Shown here: piece after piece, positions 54,403 to 62,059 of the stretch
How positions within the stretch are numbered: position 1 is the stretch's first letter
Layout of the letters: each line of letters opens with the position of its first letter
Assembly (NCBI RefSeq): GCF_023721715.1
Contig: NZ_JAMDLG010000001.1
Coordinates: 623,889-687,888, forward strand
Source of the DNA: Parasegetibacter sp. NRK P23
Lineage (GTDB): Bacteria; Bacteroidota; Bacteroidia; Chitinophagales; Chitinophagaceae
DNA length: 64,000 bases
Reading direction: 5' to 3'
The notes under the pieces: model-generated
Told to the model about the DNA's origin: nothing
Database searches by the model: none
Seen by the model: only the letters and a program-made list of their open reading frames with translations
Translations under genes and position numbers: made by a program

Positions 54403-54612
54403 CTATTGGCTTTTCCGGGAGCAGGTATTCAGGCCAAGTATGGTATAGAGTGGGCAGAAACCTACGAGAGAAGTGAGAAGAAAAACGCCAGCGACAACCA
54501 ATAATACGATACCTAAAGTGCCGGAAATAGTGCCGGAAAAATAAAGAATGGCGACCGCAATGGCTGCCAGTACACGGATGGCTCTGTCGGTGGAGCCCAT
54601 ATTTTTTTTCAT
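54403..54612 (-). CDS. DUF2892 (YgaP-TM-like) membrane protein
   Basis: A 69-residue protein with two transmembrane helices (about 15-30 and 33-50) and the motif GFCPLYTILGLNTC, typical of DUF2892 proteins and of the membrane part of YgaP rhodaneses. The ATG at 54612 gives the normal length. It is divergent from the Crp/Fnr gene, and shares with it the palindrome at 54663. On the minus strand TAACTTTC (54641-54634) is a likely -7 element. Proteins of this family often accompany sulfur-compound genes. Confidence 0.88.
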   Translation of the reverse strand: MKKNMGSTDRAIRVLAAIAVAILYFSGTISGTLGIVLLVVAGVFLLTSLVGFCPLYTILGLNTCSRKSQ

Positions 54613-54633
54613 AGTTTTACTTTTTGGGAAGAG

Positions 54634-54678
54634 GAAAGTTAGCGGAGAAAGAAAGCCATGCGCGTGATTTTTATCACG
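54634..54678. promoter_or_regulatory. Crp/Fnr-type operator and promoter of the DUF2892 gene
   Basis: CGTGATTTTTATCACG (54663-54678) is a perfect palindrome with the GTGA-N6-TCAC spacing of Crp/Fnr proteins. It lies between the divergent DUF2892 and Crp/Fnr genes. Its centre is 29.5 bp from the first base of TAACTTTC (minus strand, 54641), a seven-of-eight match to TAnnTTTG. That puts the operator near -41.5, the class II activator position. Confidence 0.8.
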
Positions 54679-54741
54679 TTGCGGGTTGTTCAAAATCATT
54701 TTCTTTTCACGCCTGATTCATTAAAATGCTAAAACCGGTTT

Positions 54742-55395
54742 ATGGAACAAAATGGCAATAACATAAAAGCACAATTTCCTCAGTTTGAAACGACCCTGTT
54801 GGAGGAACTGGAGGAGAAGGCGGAACTGAAGTCGTTTGAAGCGGGGGAATGGTTGTTGAGGAAGGGGCAGAATATCCGCTCCACGATGCTCATCATCAGC
54901 GGACTGGTGAAAGTATTCCGGCAGGATGAAGAAGGGAACGAGTATTTCATGTATTACCTGGAGCCGGGCCAGGCCTGTGCCTTGTCGATGATCTGCGCGG
55001 CGAAACAGGAGACCAGCCAGATTATGGCGAAAACGGTGCAGCCTACGGAAGTGGTCAGGATACCGTTGGATAATATGGACGCATGGATGGCGAAATATAA
55101 GTCGTGGTACTATTTTGTATTGGAGACCTACAGGGCGCGGTTCGAGGAATTGCTTTCCACCGTGGACCATATCGCGTTCCGGAATATGGACGAACGACTG
55201 GTGTTTTACCTGAGGAAATACCAGGAGACTACGCATTCTAATAATATTCATCTTTCTTTTACTGAGATGGCGCAGGAGTTAAATTCTTCAAGGGAGGTGA
55301 TTTCACGGTTGATGAAAAAACTTGCTGATAAAGGGTTGGTGCGGTTGCATAAAAGTTATGTGGAGATTGTGGATTTGGGTAGGGCGTTGGGTTAA
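54742..55395 (+). CDS. Crp/Fnr-family transcriptional regulator
   Basis: A 217-residue regulator. The cyclic-nucleotide-binding-like beta-roll covers about 15-130 (LLRKGQNIRSTMLIISGLVKVF), followed by a long dimer helix and a winged helix (about 150-212) with FTEMAQELNSSREVISRLMKKL as the recognition segment, in which the SSREVISR helix is Fnr-like. No N-terminal Cys cluster for an iron-sulfur centre is seen, though there are two Cys near 73-80 (QACALSMICAAK) that could be redox-active. Sites of the GTGA-N6-TCAC kind precede it, the DUF2892 gene, the TauE gene and the YeeE gene. Confidence 0.93.
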   Translation: MEQNGNNIKAQFPQFETTLLEELEEKAELKSFEAGEWLLRKGQNIRSTMLIISGLVKVFRQDEEGNEYFMYYLEPGQACALSMICAAKQETSQIMAKTVQPTEVVRIPLDNMDAWMAKYKSWYYFVLETYRARFEELLSTVDHIAFRNMDERLVFYLRKYQETTHSNNIHLSFTEMAQELNSSREVISRLMKKLADKGLVRLHKSYVEIVDLGRALG

Positions 55396-55545
55396 GTTGG
55401 GGGGATGTTTTTGGGGCGAGGGGTTGATTGTTGGAGTGCGGATGTTTTTTTTGGGGGGAGCTTGATTTGGGGAGTGGGGATGTTTTTTGGGTGAGTGGTT
55501 GATTGTTGGAGTGGGGATGTTTTTGGGGCGAGGGGTTGGTTGGGT
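55396..55545 (+). repeat. G-rich tandem repeat, about 3.7 units of 37-40 bp
   Basis: Units start at 55396, 55436, 55474 and 55511 with GTGGGGATGTTTTT-like sequence and contain several runs of three to six G. The first unit is 40 bases, the second 38, the third 37, and the fourth runs into the next repeat. It directly follows the Crp/Fnr stop codon. The G runs could form quadruplexes. No gene is seen. Confidence 0.85.
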
Positions 55546-55597
55546 GGTAGTCGTGGGGAGATCACTTCACTGCGTTCGTGATCTTGGTCACGAAGGA
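55539..55597 (+). repeat. 59-bp duplicated promoter segment, copy 1
   Basis: It matches 58062-58120 at 58 of 59 positions. It starts GTTGGGTGGTAGTCG and ends GGTCACGAAGGA. It contains two hairpin possibilities and the Crp/Fnr-type palindrome at 55575-55594. It lies 41 bases upstream of the TauE/SafE gene; the second copy lies 44 bases before the YeeE gene. Confidence 0.95.
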
Positions 55598-55621
55598 AGC
55601 GGGGGCTGAAGCGGAGATTTG
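55575..55621 (+). promoter_or_regulatory. Crp/Fnr-type operator and promoter of the TauE gene
   Basis: TTCGTGATCTTGGTCACGAA (55575-55594) contains GTGA-N6-TCAC with seven-base arms. Its centre is 29.5 bp from the first base of GAGATTTG (55614-55621), which matches seven of eight positions of TAnnTTTG. The implied start of transcription is about 13 bases before the TauE ATG. Site role is inferred. Confidence 0.75.
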
Positions 55622-55638
55622 CATGCAAAACACATCGT

Positions 55639-56454
55639 ATGGAAATCGCAGGCTATCTGGCTTCATTGGTAATAGGCGTTTCGCTGGGACTGATTGGTGG
55701 CGGAGGTTCCATTCTTACCGTTCCGGTGCTGGTCTATCTTTTTAATGTAGAGCCGGTAGTGGCAACGGCTTATTCTTTGTTCATCGTGGGTGCTACCAGT
55801 CTGGTGGGCAGTTTTCCGAAATATAAATTGGGAGAGGTTAACCTGAAAACGGCGCTGATTTTTGGCATTCCTTCTATTGCTGCGGTATATGCTACACGCG
55901 CTTTCATTGTTCCATCTATTCCGGCTGAGTTATTTTCCATTGGCTCATTGGCGGTTACCAAATCGCTGATGATGATGCTATTGTTTGCGGCATTGATGGT
56001 ATTCGCTTCCGTTTCCATGATCCGCAACAAAGCGAGCAACGATCCCGTTGCAACGCAACCTCAGCAATTCAATTACCCGCTGATACTTTTGGAAGGCGCC
56101 GTGGTGGGCACACTTACAGGGCTCGTTGGCGCTGGCGGCGGGTTTCTGATTATTCCCGCATTGGTGCTGCTTAGCAAGCTGCCCATGAAACAGGCCATTG
56201 GCACATCATTACTTATCATCGCAGCCAAATCATTGATCGGATTCACAGGTGATCTCGGGAAAGGAAGCATGAACTGGTCTTTACTCGCCACTGTTACCGT
56301 GCTCGCGGTGTTGGGCATATTCCTGGGGAACCGACTAAGCAAAAAAATAGAAGCTGGTAAACTCAAAAAAGGATTCGGCTGGTTCGTACTGGTGATGGGC
56401 ATTTACATTATTGTGAAAGAACTATTCTTCGCCACAACAGTATCCGGGCATTAA
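55639..56454 (+). CDS. TauE/SafE-family transporter
   Basis: A 271-residue inner-membrane protein with about eight helices. The duplicated motif GLIGGGGSILTVPVLVY (near 19-35) and GLVGAGGGFLIIPALVLL (near 160-177) is the signature of TauE/SafE sulfite or organosulfonate exporters. It is the first gene of a unit with the OprD-like porin and a DUF2892-like protein. The neighbours suggest sulfite or thiosulfate handling. Confidence 0.92.
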   Translation: MEIAGYLASLVIGVSLGLIGGGGSILTVPVLVYLFNVEPVVATAYSLFIVGATSLVGSFPKYKLGEVNLKTALIFGIPSIAAVYATRAFIVPSIPAELFSIGSLAVTKSLMMMLLFAALMVFASVSMIRNKASNDPVATQPQQFNYPLILLEGAVVGTLTGLVGAGGGFLIIPALVLLSKLPMKQAIGTSLLIIAAKSLIGFTGDLGKGSMNWSLLATVTVLAVLGIFLGNRLSKKIEAGKLKKGFGWFVLVMGIYIIVKELFFATTVSGH

Positions 56455-56477
56455 CATTATTCAACGTTCAGTGGGTT

Positions 56478-57848
56478 ATGAAGCATCCATTTCTTTTACT
56501 AACAGCAATACTTCTGCTCCATACTACGAAGGCACAGGAACACACTACGGATACTGCCGGACTGATCCATGCCTTCAGGAAAGGAAGCATTCACGGGCAT
56601 TTCAGACAGTTCTTCATGGGCACAGATAACAGGCACGGGCTTTCAGATTATCATGCCAATGCCGTAGGCGGCGGTATCAAATACGAAACGGCCGCTTTCA
56701 AAGGATTCAAACTTGGCGTAAGCGGATTCTTCATCTATAATATTTTCTCCTCCGATCTCGGCAAGGCCGATCCCGCAACGAATGCACACAACAGATACGA
56801 GATCGGTTTGTTTGATATGGAAGACCCCTACAACAAAAAGAACATCGACCGGCTCGAAGAACTTTATCTTGCTTATCAATTCAAAAAGAACACCATCACC
56901 TTCGGCAAACAGGTCATCAAAACCCCGTTCATCAATCCGCAAGACAGCCGAATGCGCCCCACGGAAGTGGAAGGACTTTTTGCGCAACTGCATCCTGCTT
57001 CTTCTATAAAAATCGAAAGCGGGTTATTGTACAATATTTCCCCACGCAGCACAACCGAGTGGTACCCGGCATCGCATACGATTGGCATATATCCTCAGGG
57101 CATCAACCGGAACGGCACAAGAGGCGACTACAAAAATAAACTGCACTCGAAAGGTGTTTTCCTCACGGGGCTTCATTTTCAACCCGATACGGAAACACAT
57201 GTTCAGGCCTGGGAATATGTGGCGGAAAACATCTTCCATACAACCATGCTTCAGGCGGAGAAAAAATTCCCGTTCCCCAAGGGCCGCTGGCTAGCCGCAG
57301 TACAATACATCCGGCAGGATGCGCTTCATGATGGCGGTAATCCAAACCCAGATCTTACCTACTTCGATCCATCGAATAAGGTGAATATTTTCGGCGCAAG
57401 AACAGGTTGGGAACGGGAGCATACACAATTCACGCTTAATTATACGCGGATTACCGGTTCCGGAAGGTTTACTTTTCCGCGCGAATGGGGCACAGAGCCC
57501 TTGTTCACGTATCTCTCCAGGGAAAGAAATGAAGGGTATGGGAATGTGCATGCGGTTTCCGTACTGGTGAAAAAAGAGTTGCCACGGCAGCGCCTGAAAA
57601 CTGAATTGGGTTATGGACATTATTACCTTCCTCCGGCGGATGATTTTAGTTTGAACAAATATGGGCTACCCGCTTACAATCACCTTAAATTATGGGCGGA
57701 TTATGGGTTTCAGGGTAGCTTGAGCGGGATGGATATTGGATTATTGTATGTGCATAAGGGGTTATTGAAAGAAGAGGTGGCGGAGAAATACCTGATTAAT
57801 AAAACTGCACTATCGCATTATAGTTTGATATTGAATTATCATTTTTAA
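56478..57848 (+). CDS. OprD-like outer-membrane porin
   Basis: A 456-residue protein with signal peptide ending TTKAQ (about 19). Strands with YLAYQFKKNTITFGKQVIKTPF and MRPTEVEGLFAQ resemble OprD-family channels, in which the conserved GRQ..TP segment occurs; the end, YSLILNYHF, is a barrel-closing strand with terminal Phe. It lies 23 bases after the TauE gene and 10 before a DUF2892-like gene. It may allow a small anion into the periplasm. Substrate is unknown. Confidence 0.8.
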   Translation: MKHPFLLLTAILLLHTTKAQEHTTDTAGLIHAFRKGSIHGHFRQFFMGTDNRHGLSDYHANAVGGGIKYETAAFKGFKLGVSGFFIYNIFSSDLGKADPATNAHNRYEIGLFDMEDPYNKKNIDRLEELYLAYQFKKNTITFGKQVIKTPFINPQDSRMRPTEVEGLFAQLHPASSIKIESGLLYNISPRSTTEWYPASHTIGIYPQGINRNGTRGDYKNKLHSKGVFLTGLHFQPDTETHVQAWEYVAENIFHTTMLQAEKKFPFPKGRWLAAVQYIRQDALHDGGNPNPDLTYFDPSNKVNIFGARTGWEREHTQFTLNYTRITGSGRFTFPREWGTEPLFTYLSRERNEGYGNVHAVSVLVKKELPRQRLKTELGYGHYYLPPADDFSLNKYGLPAYNHLKLWADYGFQGSLSGMDIGLLYVHKGLLKEEVAEKYLINKTALSHYSLILNYHF

Positions 57849-57858
57849 ACTGAAAACC

Positions 57859-58062
57859 ATGAGCACTTTACGATCGATAAAACGGGTGGATTTATGGAAC
57901 CGGGTTATTCGGTTTGGGCTGGGCGGATTTTTTATGGGTACGGGGGTGTTGTTTTGGGGAGAGGGTGGTTGGTCGGCTGTGTTGTTCGGAGCAGTATTTG
58001 TGGCAACGGGCTTTTTTCGGGTGAGGCGTTGCGGGGGCGAGGACGGGTGTAATGTGAATTAG
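57859..58062 (+). CDS. Small DUF2892-like membrane protein
   Basis: A 67-residue protein with two hydrophobic segments (about 17-33 and 36-52) and a Cys-containing tail ([12 protein letters not shown]). It resembles the other DUF2892 protein at 54403 in size and layout. It closes the unit TauE-porin-DUF2892. Its stop codon ends at the first base of the second copy of the 59-bp repeat. Confidence 0.72.
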   Translation: MSTLRSIKRVDLWNRVIRFGLGGFFMGTGVLFWGEGGWSAVLFGAVFVATGFFRVRRCGGEDGCNVN

Positions 58063-58120
58063 TTGGGTGGTAGTCGTGGGGAGATCACTTCACTGCGTTC
58101 GTGATTTTGGTCACGAAGGA
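58062..58120 (+). repeat. 59-bp duplicated promoter segment, copy 2
   Basis: Copy of 55539-55597 with one base change (T for C at 58105). It begins at the last base of the DUF2892-like stop codon and ends 44 bases before the YeeE gene. Confidence 0.95.
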
Positions 58121-58144
58121 TGTTGAGCGGGAAACCGACATTTG
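58098..58144 (+). promoter_or_regulatory. Crp/Fnr-type operator and promoter of the YeeE pair
   Basis: TTCGTGATTTTGGTCACGAA (58098-58117) has the GTGA-N6-TCAC core. Its centre is 29.5 bp from GACATTTG (58137-58144), again seven of eight for TAnnTTTG. The sequence between the duplicated block and this element differs from the TauE promoter, yet the spacing is the same. Confidence 0.75.
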
Positions 58145-58164
58145 TAAAAAATTGATTGTATTCT

Positions 58165-58728
58165 ATGCTGGAAGTATTCAAACAACCCTGGCCCTGGTAC
58201 GTGGCCGGCGGACTGATAGGACTCATTGTACCCGCGTTGCTGTTGCTGGGCAATAAACATTTCGGGATATCGGCCAACCTTCGTCATGCGTGCGCGGCCT
58301 GTTTTCCCGCCAACATTAAGTTTTTTAAATACGACTGGAAGAAAGAAGCCTGGAACCTCTTCTTTGTGGGCGGTATTTTTGTTGGCGCCATCATCGCCGC
58401 CACCCTGCTGGCCGACCCGAATCCCATACAAGTTGATCCCAGGCTCACACAGGAACTGGCCGGTTATGGCATTACTGATTACAGCAATATGGTGCCGAAC
58501 GACCTGCTTTCCTGGGAAGCGCTGTTTACCGTGAGGGGCATCATCATGATGGTTGCAGGCGGATTCCTCGTTGGCTTCGGTACCCGGTATGCTGGCGGTT
58601 GCACCAGTGGTCACGCCATCATGGGCATCAGCGACCTTCAGGTTCCTTCTATCATCGCCACCTGTTGCTTTATGGCCGGCGGTTTTATTATGGCTAATCT
58701 TATTCTCCCCATCATCATGCGTTTATAA
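58165..58728 (+). CDS. YeeE/YedE-family transporter, first half
   Basis: A 187-residue membrane protein with about four to five helices. The motif [18 protein letters not shown] (near 143-160) is the Cys-containing signature of the YeeE/YedE (TsuA) thiosulfate-uptake family. In many bacteria both halves are in one protein; here the second half is the next gene, 2 bases downstream. The ATG at 58165 is used; an in-frame TTG lies three codons upstream. The MBL-fold hydrolase gene that often accompanies this pair is not here. Confidence 0.93.
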   Translation: MLEVFKQPWPWYVAGGLIGLIVPALLLLGNKHFGISANLRHACAACFPANIKFFKYDWKKEAWNLFFVGGIFVGAIIAATLLADPNPIQVDPRLTQELAGYGITDYSNMVPNDLLSWEALFTVRGIIMMVAGGFLVGFGTRYAGGCTSGHAIMGISDLQVPSIIATCCFMAGGFIMANLILPIIMRL

Positions 58729-58730
58729 CT

Positions 58731-59255
58731 ATGGAAACATTACAGAAAAATACACCAATAATATCTACGGCCCCTGTTACTGATTACGAAGTCCGTTCAC
58801 AGGACACCATGTGCACCAACGATTCCGTGCAACAACATCCCTGGTGGTATAATTTTAAATACGCCGCCGTAGGCATCCTTTTCGGGATCGTATTCGTGAA
58901 AGCGGAAATCATCTCCTGGTTCCGTATCCAGGAAATGTTCAGGCTGCAAAGCTTTCACATGTACGGCGTTATCGGTACCGCCATTGCTGTTGGTGCCCTT
59001 TCCGTGTTCCTCATCAAAAAATTCAGGATAAAAACCATCCACGGCGAACCAATCACGTTTACGCCAAAAAAATTCAATAAAGGACAGGTTATCGGCGGAC
59101 TGATTTTCGGACTGGGCTGGGCGCTCACCGGCGCATGTCCCGGACCGTTGTTCGCGCAGATTGGTACTGGCGCAATCGTAGTGGCAGTTGTGGTACTGAG
59201 CGCTGTTGCAGGAACCTGGGTGTATGGCTATTTCAGAGAAAAACTTCCGCACTAA
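58731..59255 (+). CDS. YeeE/YedE-family transporter, second half (DUF6691-like)
   Basis: A 174-residue membrane protein with about four helices. It has an extra N-terminal stretch of about 35 residues, then FKYAAVGILFGIVFVKAEIISWFRIQEMF in segments and the motif GLGWALTGACPGPLFAQIG, the second Cys signature of YeeE/YedE proteins. It starts 2 bases after the first half. Together they should form one thiosulfate-type permease. The palindromic repeat at 59254 follows its stop codon. Confidence 0.92.
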   Translation: METLQKNTPIISTAPVTDYEVRSQDTMCTNDSVQQHPWWYNFKYAAVGILFGIVFVKAEIISWFRIQEMFRLQSFHMYGVIGTAIAVGALSVFLIKKFRIKTIHGEPITFTPKKFNKGQVIGGLIFGLGWALTGACPGPLFAQIGTGAIVVAVVVLSAVAGTWVYGYFREKLPH

Positions 59256-59342
59256 CGTTGCGTCGTAGCGTCGTTGCGAGAAATAATAAACTTTTCACGC
59301 TACGAGAAATAGTCTCTCGCAACGACGCTACGACGCAACGTT
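59254..59342. repeat. Palindromic intergenic repeat, family A copy 2; terminator-like
   Basis: Two perfect 28-base arms (59254-59281 and 59315-59342) enclose a 33-base loop that itself contains CACGCTACGAG, related to the arm. The arm shares GTAGCGTCGTTGCGAGA with the element at 4950-5014. It fills the whole gap between the convergent YeeE-pair and histidine kinase genes, overlapping the stop codon at 59253-59255, and can terminate both. Confidence 0.9.
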
Positions 59343-59343
59343 T

Positions 59344-60633
59344 TTAGAGATGGATGGTGAAACGGGTATTGCCAGGCCGGAGGGTATTTAAGCTGAAACG
59401 AAAGCCATGGTTTAGCAATACTTCCCTTACCAACGTGAGGCCGATGCCCTGTCCGTCGCGTTTGGTGCTGTAGAACGGGGAGAAAACATGTTCGCCCACT
59501 TCAGAAGGAATACCGCGTCCCGTATCGGAAACAGTAATGGTGCGGGTTGCGGGATCAGCGAGGAGTTGAACAATGCCTTTACCTTCGATGGCCTCGATGC
59601 CATTCTTCACGATATTAATGAGCGCCTGTTCCATGAGTTGCGCATCGGCCGGCACCCACCATTCCGTTGAAGGTGTGAAGGCTTCGATTTTTATATTGCT
59701 ATCAGCGGCGCGGAGTTCCATGAGGCGGGCCACGGAGCGGAGTAACCTGTTTATATCAATGTTGCGTTTTTCAGGGAGCGGCAGTTTCACGAGGTCAGCA
59801 AAACCTCTCATGAAACCGTTGAGGTTGTTGTTGCGTTCGATGGCCACTTCGAAAGCTTCCCGCAAAGTATCCAGTGTACCGGATTGCCAGAGTGCATCAG
59901 CATGCAATGCGGAAGACATGATTGAATTAACCGGCCCCGTGGTATTGTTCACTTCATGCGCCATCATCCGGATCACTTTTTCATATACTTTCTTTTCAGC
60001 GGCCAGTATTTCCGCGGTGAGTTCTTCAATCATGATGAAATGGCGGGAAAACCCACGGTCGATGAAATGTGATTTCTGAATCTTATAGGTCTGAACGCCG
60101 GAAACGGCCAGGGTTTTCGCTTCGCCCGACTTCAGTTCCTGCATGGCCTGAAGAATAGGATGTTGATGAGTGCCATTTTTTAAAGCCGTTTCTTCTATTC
60201 CAAGCATATTGATGGCGCGTGGATTCACCTGTTGAATCATCCCGTTAAAATCGAGTACGATGATCCCGGTGGGGGAAGTCTGGATCAGTTTCTCCAGGAA
60301 AAAATGCTGCCGTTCCTGTTGTAATCGTTCAGTACGAAGTTCTTCGATCATCTGGTTGTACACATCAATGAGTTTGTCCATTTCGAAACTGCCGGTGCGG
60401 AGGAGTTTCACACTGAAGTCTCTGTCGCGGATGGCTTCGGTACCCTGTACCAGCATGTTCAGGGGATCAATCAGCGCACGGTACAATCGCCAGGAGAAGA
60501 AGACCGATACCAGTATCAGCACCTCGGAAACCAGGAACAGCAACCTGTTTCGTTCAAACACCACGAAGCTGAGCGCCAGCATCAGCAGGTGCACGGTGCC
60601 CACGAAGAGCAGGTATTTAGTCTTCAGCTTCAT
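59344..60633 (-). CDS. NtrB/NtrY-like sensor histidine kinase
   Basis: A 429-residue kinase. Two helices (about 5-25 and 32-50) anchor it, with almost no periplasmic loop; a HAMP-like segment (about 52-100) is followed by a PAS domain (about 108-200), the phospho-acceptor His226 in MMAHEVNNTTGP and an ATPase domain with NIVKNGIEAIEG and DTGRGIP...GIGLTLVREV. The short loop suggests an intracellular signal. Its start overlaps the NtrC-type regulator by 17 bases, so they form a pair. Confidence 0.93.
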   Translation of the reverse strand: MKLKTKYLLFVGTVHLLMLALSFVVFERNRLLFLVSEVLILVSVFFSWRLYRALIDPLNMLVQGTEAIRDRDFSVKLLRTGSFEMDKLIDVYNQMIEELRTERLQQERQHFFLEKLIQTSPTGIIVLDFNGMIQQVNPRAINMLGIEETALKNGTHQHPILQAMQELKSGEAKTLAVSGVQTYKIQKSHFIDRGFSRHFIMIEELTAEILAAEKKVYEKVIRMMAHEVNNTTGPVNSIMSSALHADALWQSGTLDTLREAFEVAIERNNNLNGFMRGFADLVKLPLPEKRNIDINRLLRSVARLMELRAADSNIKIEAFTPSTEWWVPADAQLMEQALINIVKNGIEAIEGKGIVQLLADPATRTITVSDTGRGIPSEVGEHVFSPFYSTKRDGQGIGLTLVREVLLNHGFRFSLNTLRPGNTRFTIHL

Positions 60634-61990
60634 CGTAAGCGATATTGTATTTCTCTAACCTTCTGTACAAAGAACTCCGGGTAATCCCCAAGGCGACCGC
60701 CGCTTTGGAAATGCTGTTGCGGTGGAACGACATGGCCCTGCGGATCATTTCCACCTCCAGTTCTTCCAGCGTAATGGTACCCACGCCGGGCAAACGAAGG
60801 TTTCCTTCCGAAGCGGGTGAGAGTTCCAGTTGCCGGTTAAAATCCTCCATTTCCAACTGATCGTTTCCGCTCACCAGTATGGTTCTTTCCACCAGGTTCT
60901 TGAGCTGGCGTATATTTCCGGGCAGCGGCAGTTGCTGCAAGCATTTCATGGCCGAAGGCGCGACGGAAACACCGGGTCGCTGGTATATTTCCCTGAGGTT
61001 CGCGATAAAACTGTTCACCAGCAGGGGAATATCACCCGCTCTTTCCCGCAATGCCGGCAGCCTGAGTGTAATGAGGTTGATGCGGTAAAGCAGGTCCTCT
61101 CGGAAACTGCCTTTCGCCACCATCTCATGGAGGTTTTTATTGGTAGCGCATACCACGCGTACGTCCGCGAATTTTGAGCGGCTGCTGCCCAGCACTTCAT
61201 AGGTTTTATCCTGCAATACACGCAGCAGTTTCACTTGACTCGCCGGATCCAGGTCGCCGATCTCATCGAGGAAGATGGTGCCTTTGTTGGCCATTTCGAA
61301 ACGGCCGGTTCTGTCGTAACGCGCATCCGTAAACGCGCCGCGTACATGCCCGAACATTTCACTTTCAAAGAGAGCAGACGATATGCCACCGAGGTTCACT
61401 TTTACAAACGGCTTATGCTTCCGGGCGCTGTTCTGGTGAATGGCTTCCGCGACCAGTTCTTTACCAGTACCACTTTCACCCATGATAAGCACGGGCGCAT
61501 CGGTGGGCGCCACGCGGCCAATCGTTTCCAGCACCTGCAACATCGCGGGGTCCTCTCCTATGATCTGCCGGAAGGCGAACTGTTCATCCAATTGTTTCCT
61601 TGACTGCGGGCGTTGTTTCTCTTTGTTGAGCTGCAACAAAGTGCGGATGGTCTGCAACAACTGTTCGTTCTGCCAGGGCTTCGTTACAAAATCGTTGGCC
61701 CCCAGTTTCATGCCCTGCACGGCAAGCGCGATGCTTCCCCAGCCGGTGATCAGGATGATGGGCAATGACGGTTCCTTCTTCCTGATTTTTTCCAACAGTT
61801 CCATGCCTTCCCTTCCGGAAGTATCCAGGGAGAAATTCAGGTCCAGCAATACCAGGGAGGGTTTTAGCTTTTCGATCTTTTCCAGTGCAAACGAAGGGGT
61901 TTCCGCCACATCCGCAGACATGCCCTGTTGTTGCAGCAATAAAAGCAGGGAAGTACGAACAGCAATATCGTCATCTATAATCAGCACCAT
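60617..61990 (-). CDS. NtrC-family sigma-54-dependent response regulator
   Basis: A 457-residue activator. The receiver domain (1-115) has Asp50 in LVLLDL; the AAA+ domain has Walker A GESGTGKE (171-178), the sigma-54 contact loop GAFTDA (218-223, with Asp where the classical GAFTGA has Gly), Walker B IFLDEIGDL and the Arg finger region. A Fis-type helix-turn-helix lies at about 412-450 (SISKAAVALGITRSSLYRRLEKY). It is followed by its kinase and preceded, 69 bases away, by an FtsX-type permease gene on the same strand. Confidence 0.95.
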   Translation of the reverse strand: MVLIIDDDIAVRTSLLLLLQQQGMSADVAETPSFALEKIEKLKPSLVLLDLNFSLDTSGREGMELLEKIRKKEPSLPIILITGWGSIALAVQGMKLGANDFVTKPWQNEQLLQTIRTLLQLNKEKQRPQSRKQLDEQFAFRQIIGEDPAMLQVLETIGRVAPTDAPVLIMGESGTGKELVAEAIHQNSARKHKPFVKVNLGGISSALFESEMFGHVRGAFTDARYDRTGRFEMANKGTIFLDEIGDLDPASQVKLLRVLQDKTYEVLGSSRSKFADVRVVCATNKNLHEMVAKGSFREDLLYRINLITLRLPALRERAGDIPLLVNSFIANLREIYQRPGVSVAPSAMKCLQQLPLPGNIRQLKNLVERTILVSGNDQLEMEDFNRQLELSPASEGNLRLPGVGTITLEELEVEMIRRAMSFHRNSISKAAVALGITRSSLYRRLEKYNIAYDEAED

Positions 61991-62059
61991 TTCATCGCAT
62001 CATTTATGGGTTAAAAGTAACACTAATTGCGCCTCAGCCCAACCGTTCCGCAGCAACCG

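Noticed and set aside
55392-55628. Minus-strand ORF of 78 codons rich in Pro, Thr and Lys with repeated peptide units
   Set aside because: It is the antisense reading of the G-rich tandem repeat and of the 59-bp block. A similar peptide end appears in the minus-strand ORF at 58059-58277 only because of the duplicated block. No start signal or family is seen.
58098-58117. The palindromes in the 59-bp blocks as simple REP hairpins without regulatory role
   Set aside because: Not fully excluded, but the same GTGA-N6-TCAC core occurs in the unrelated sequence at 54663, and all three keep the same spacing to a -7 element, which favours an operator.
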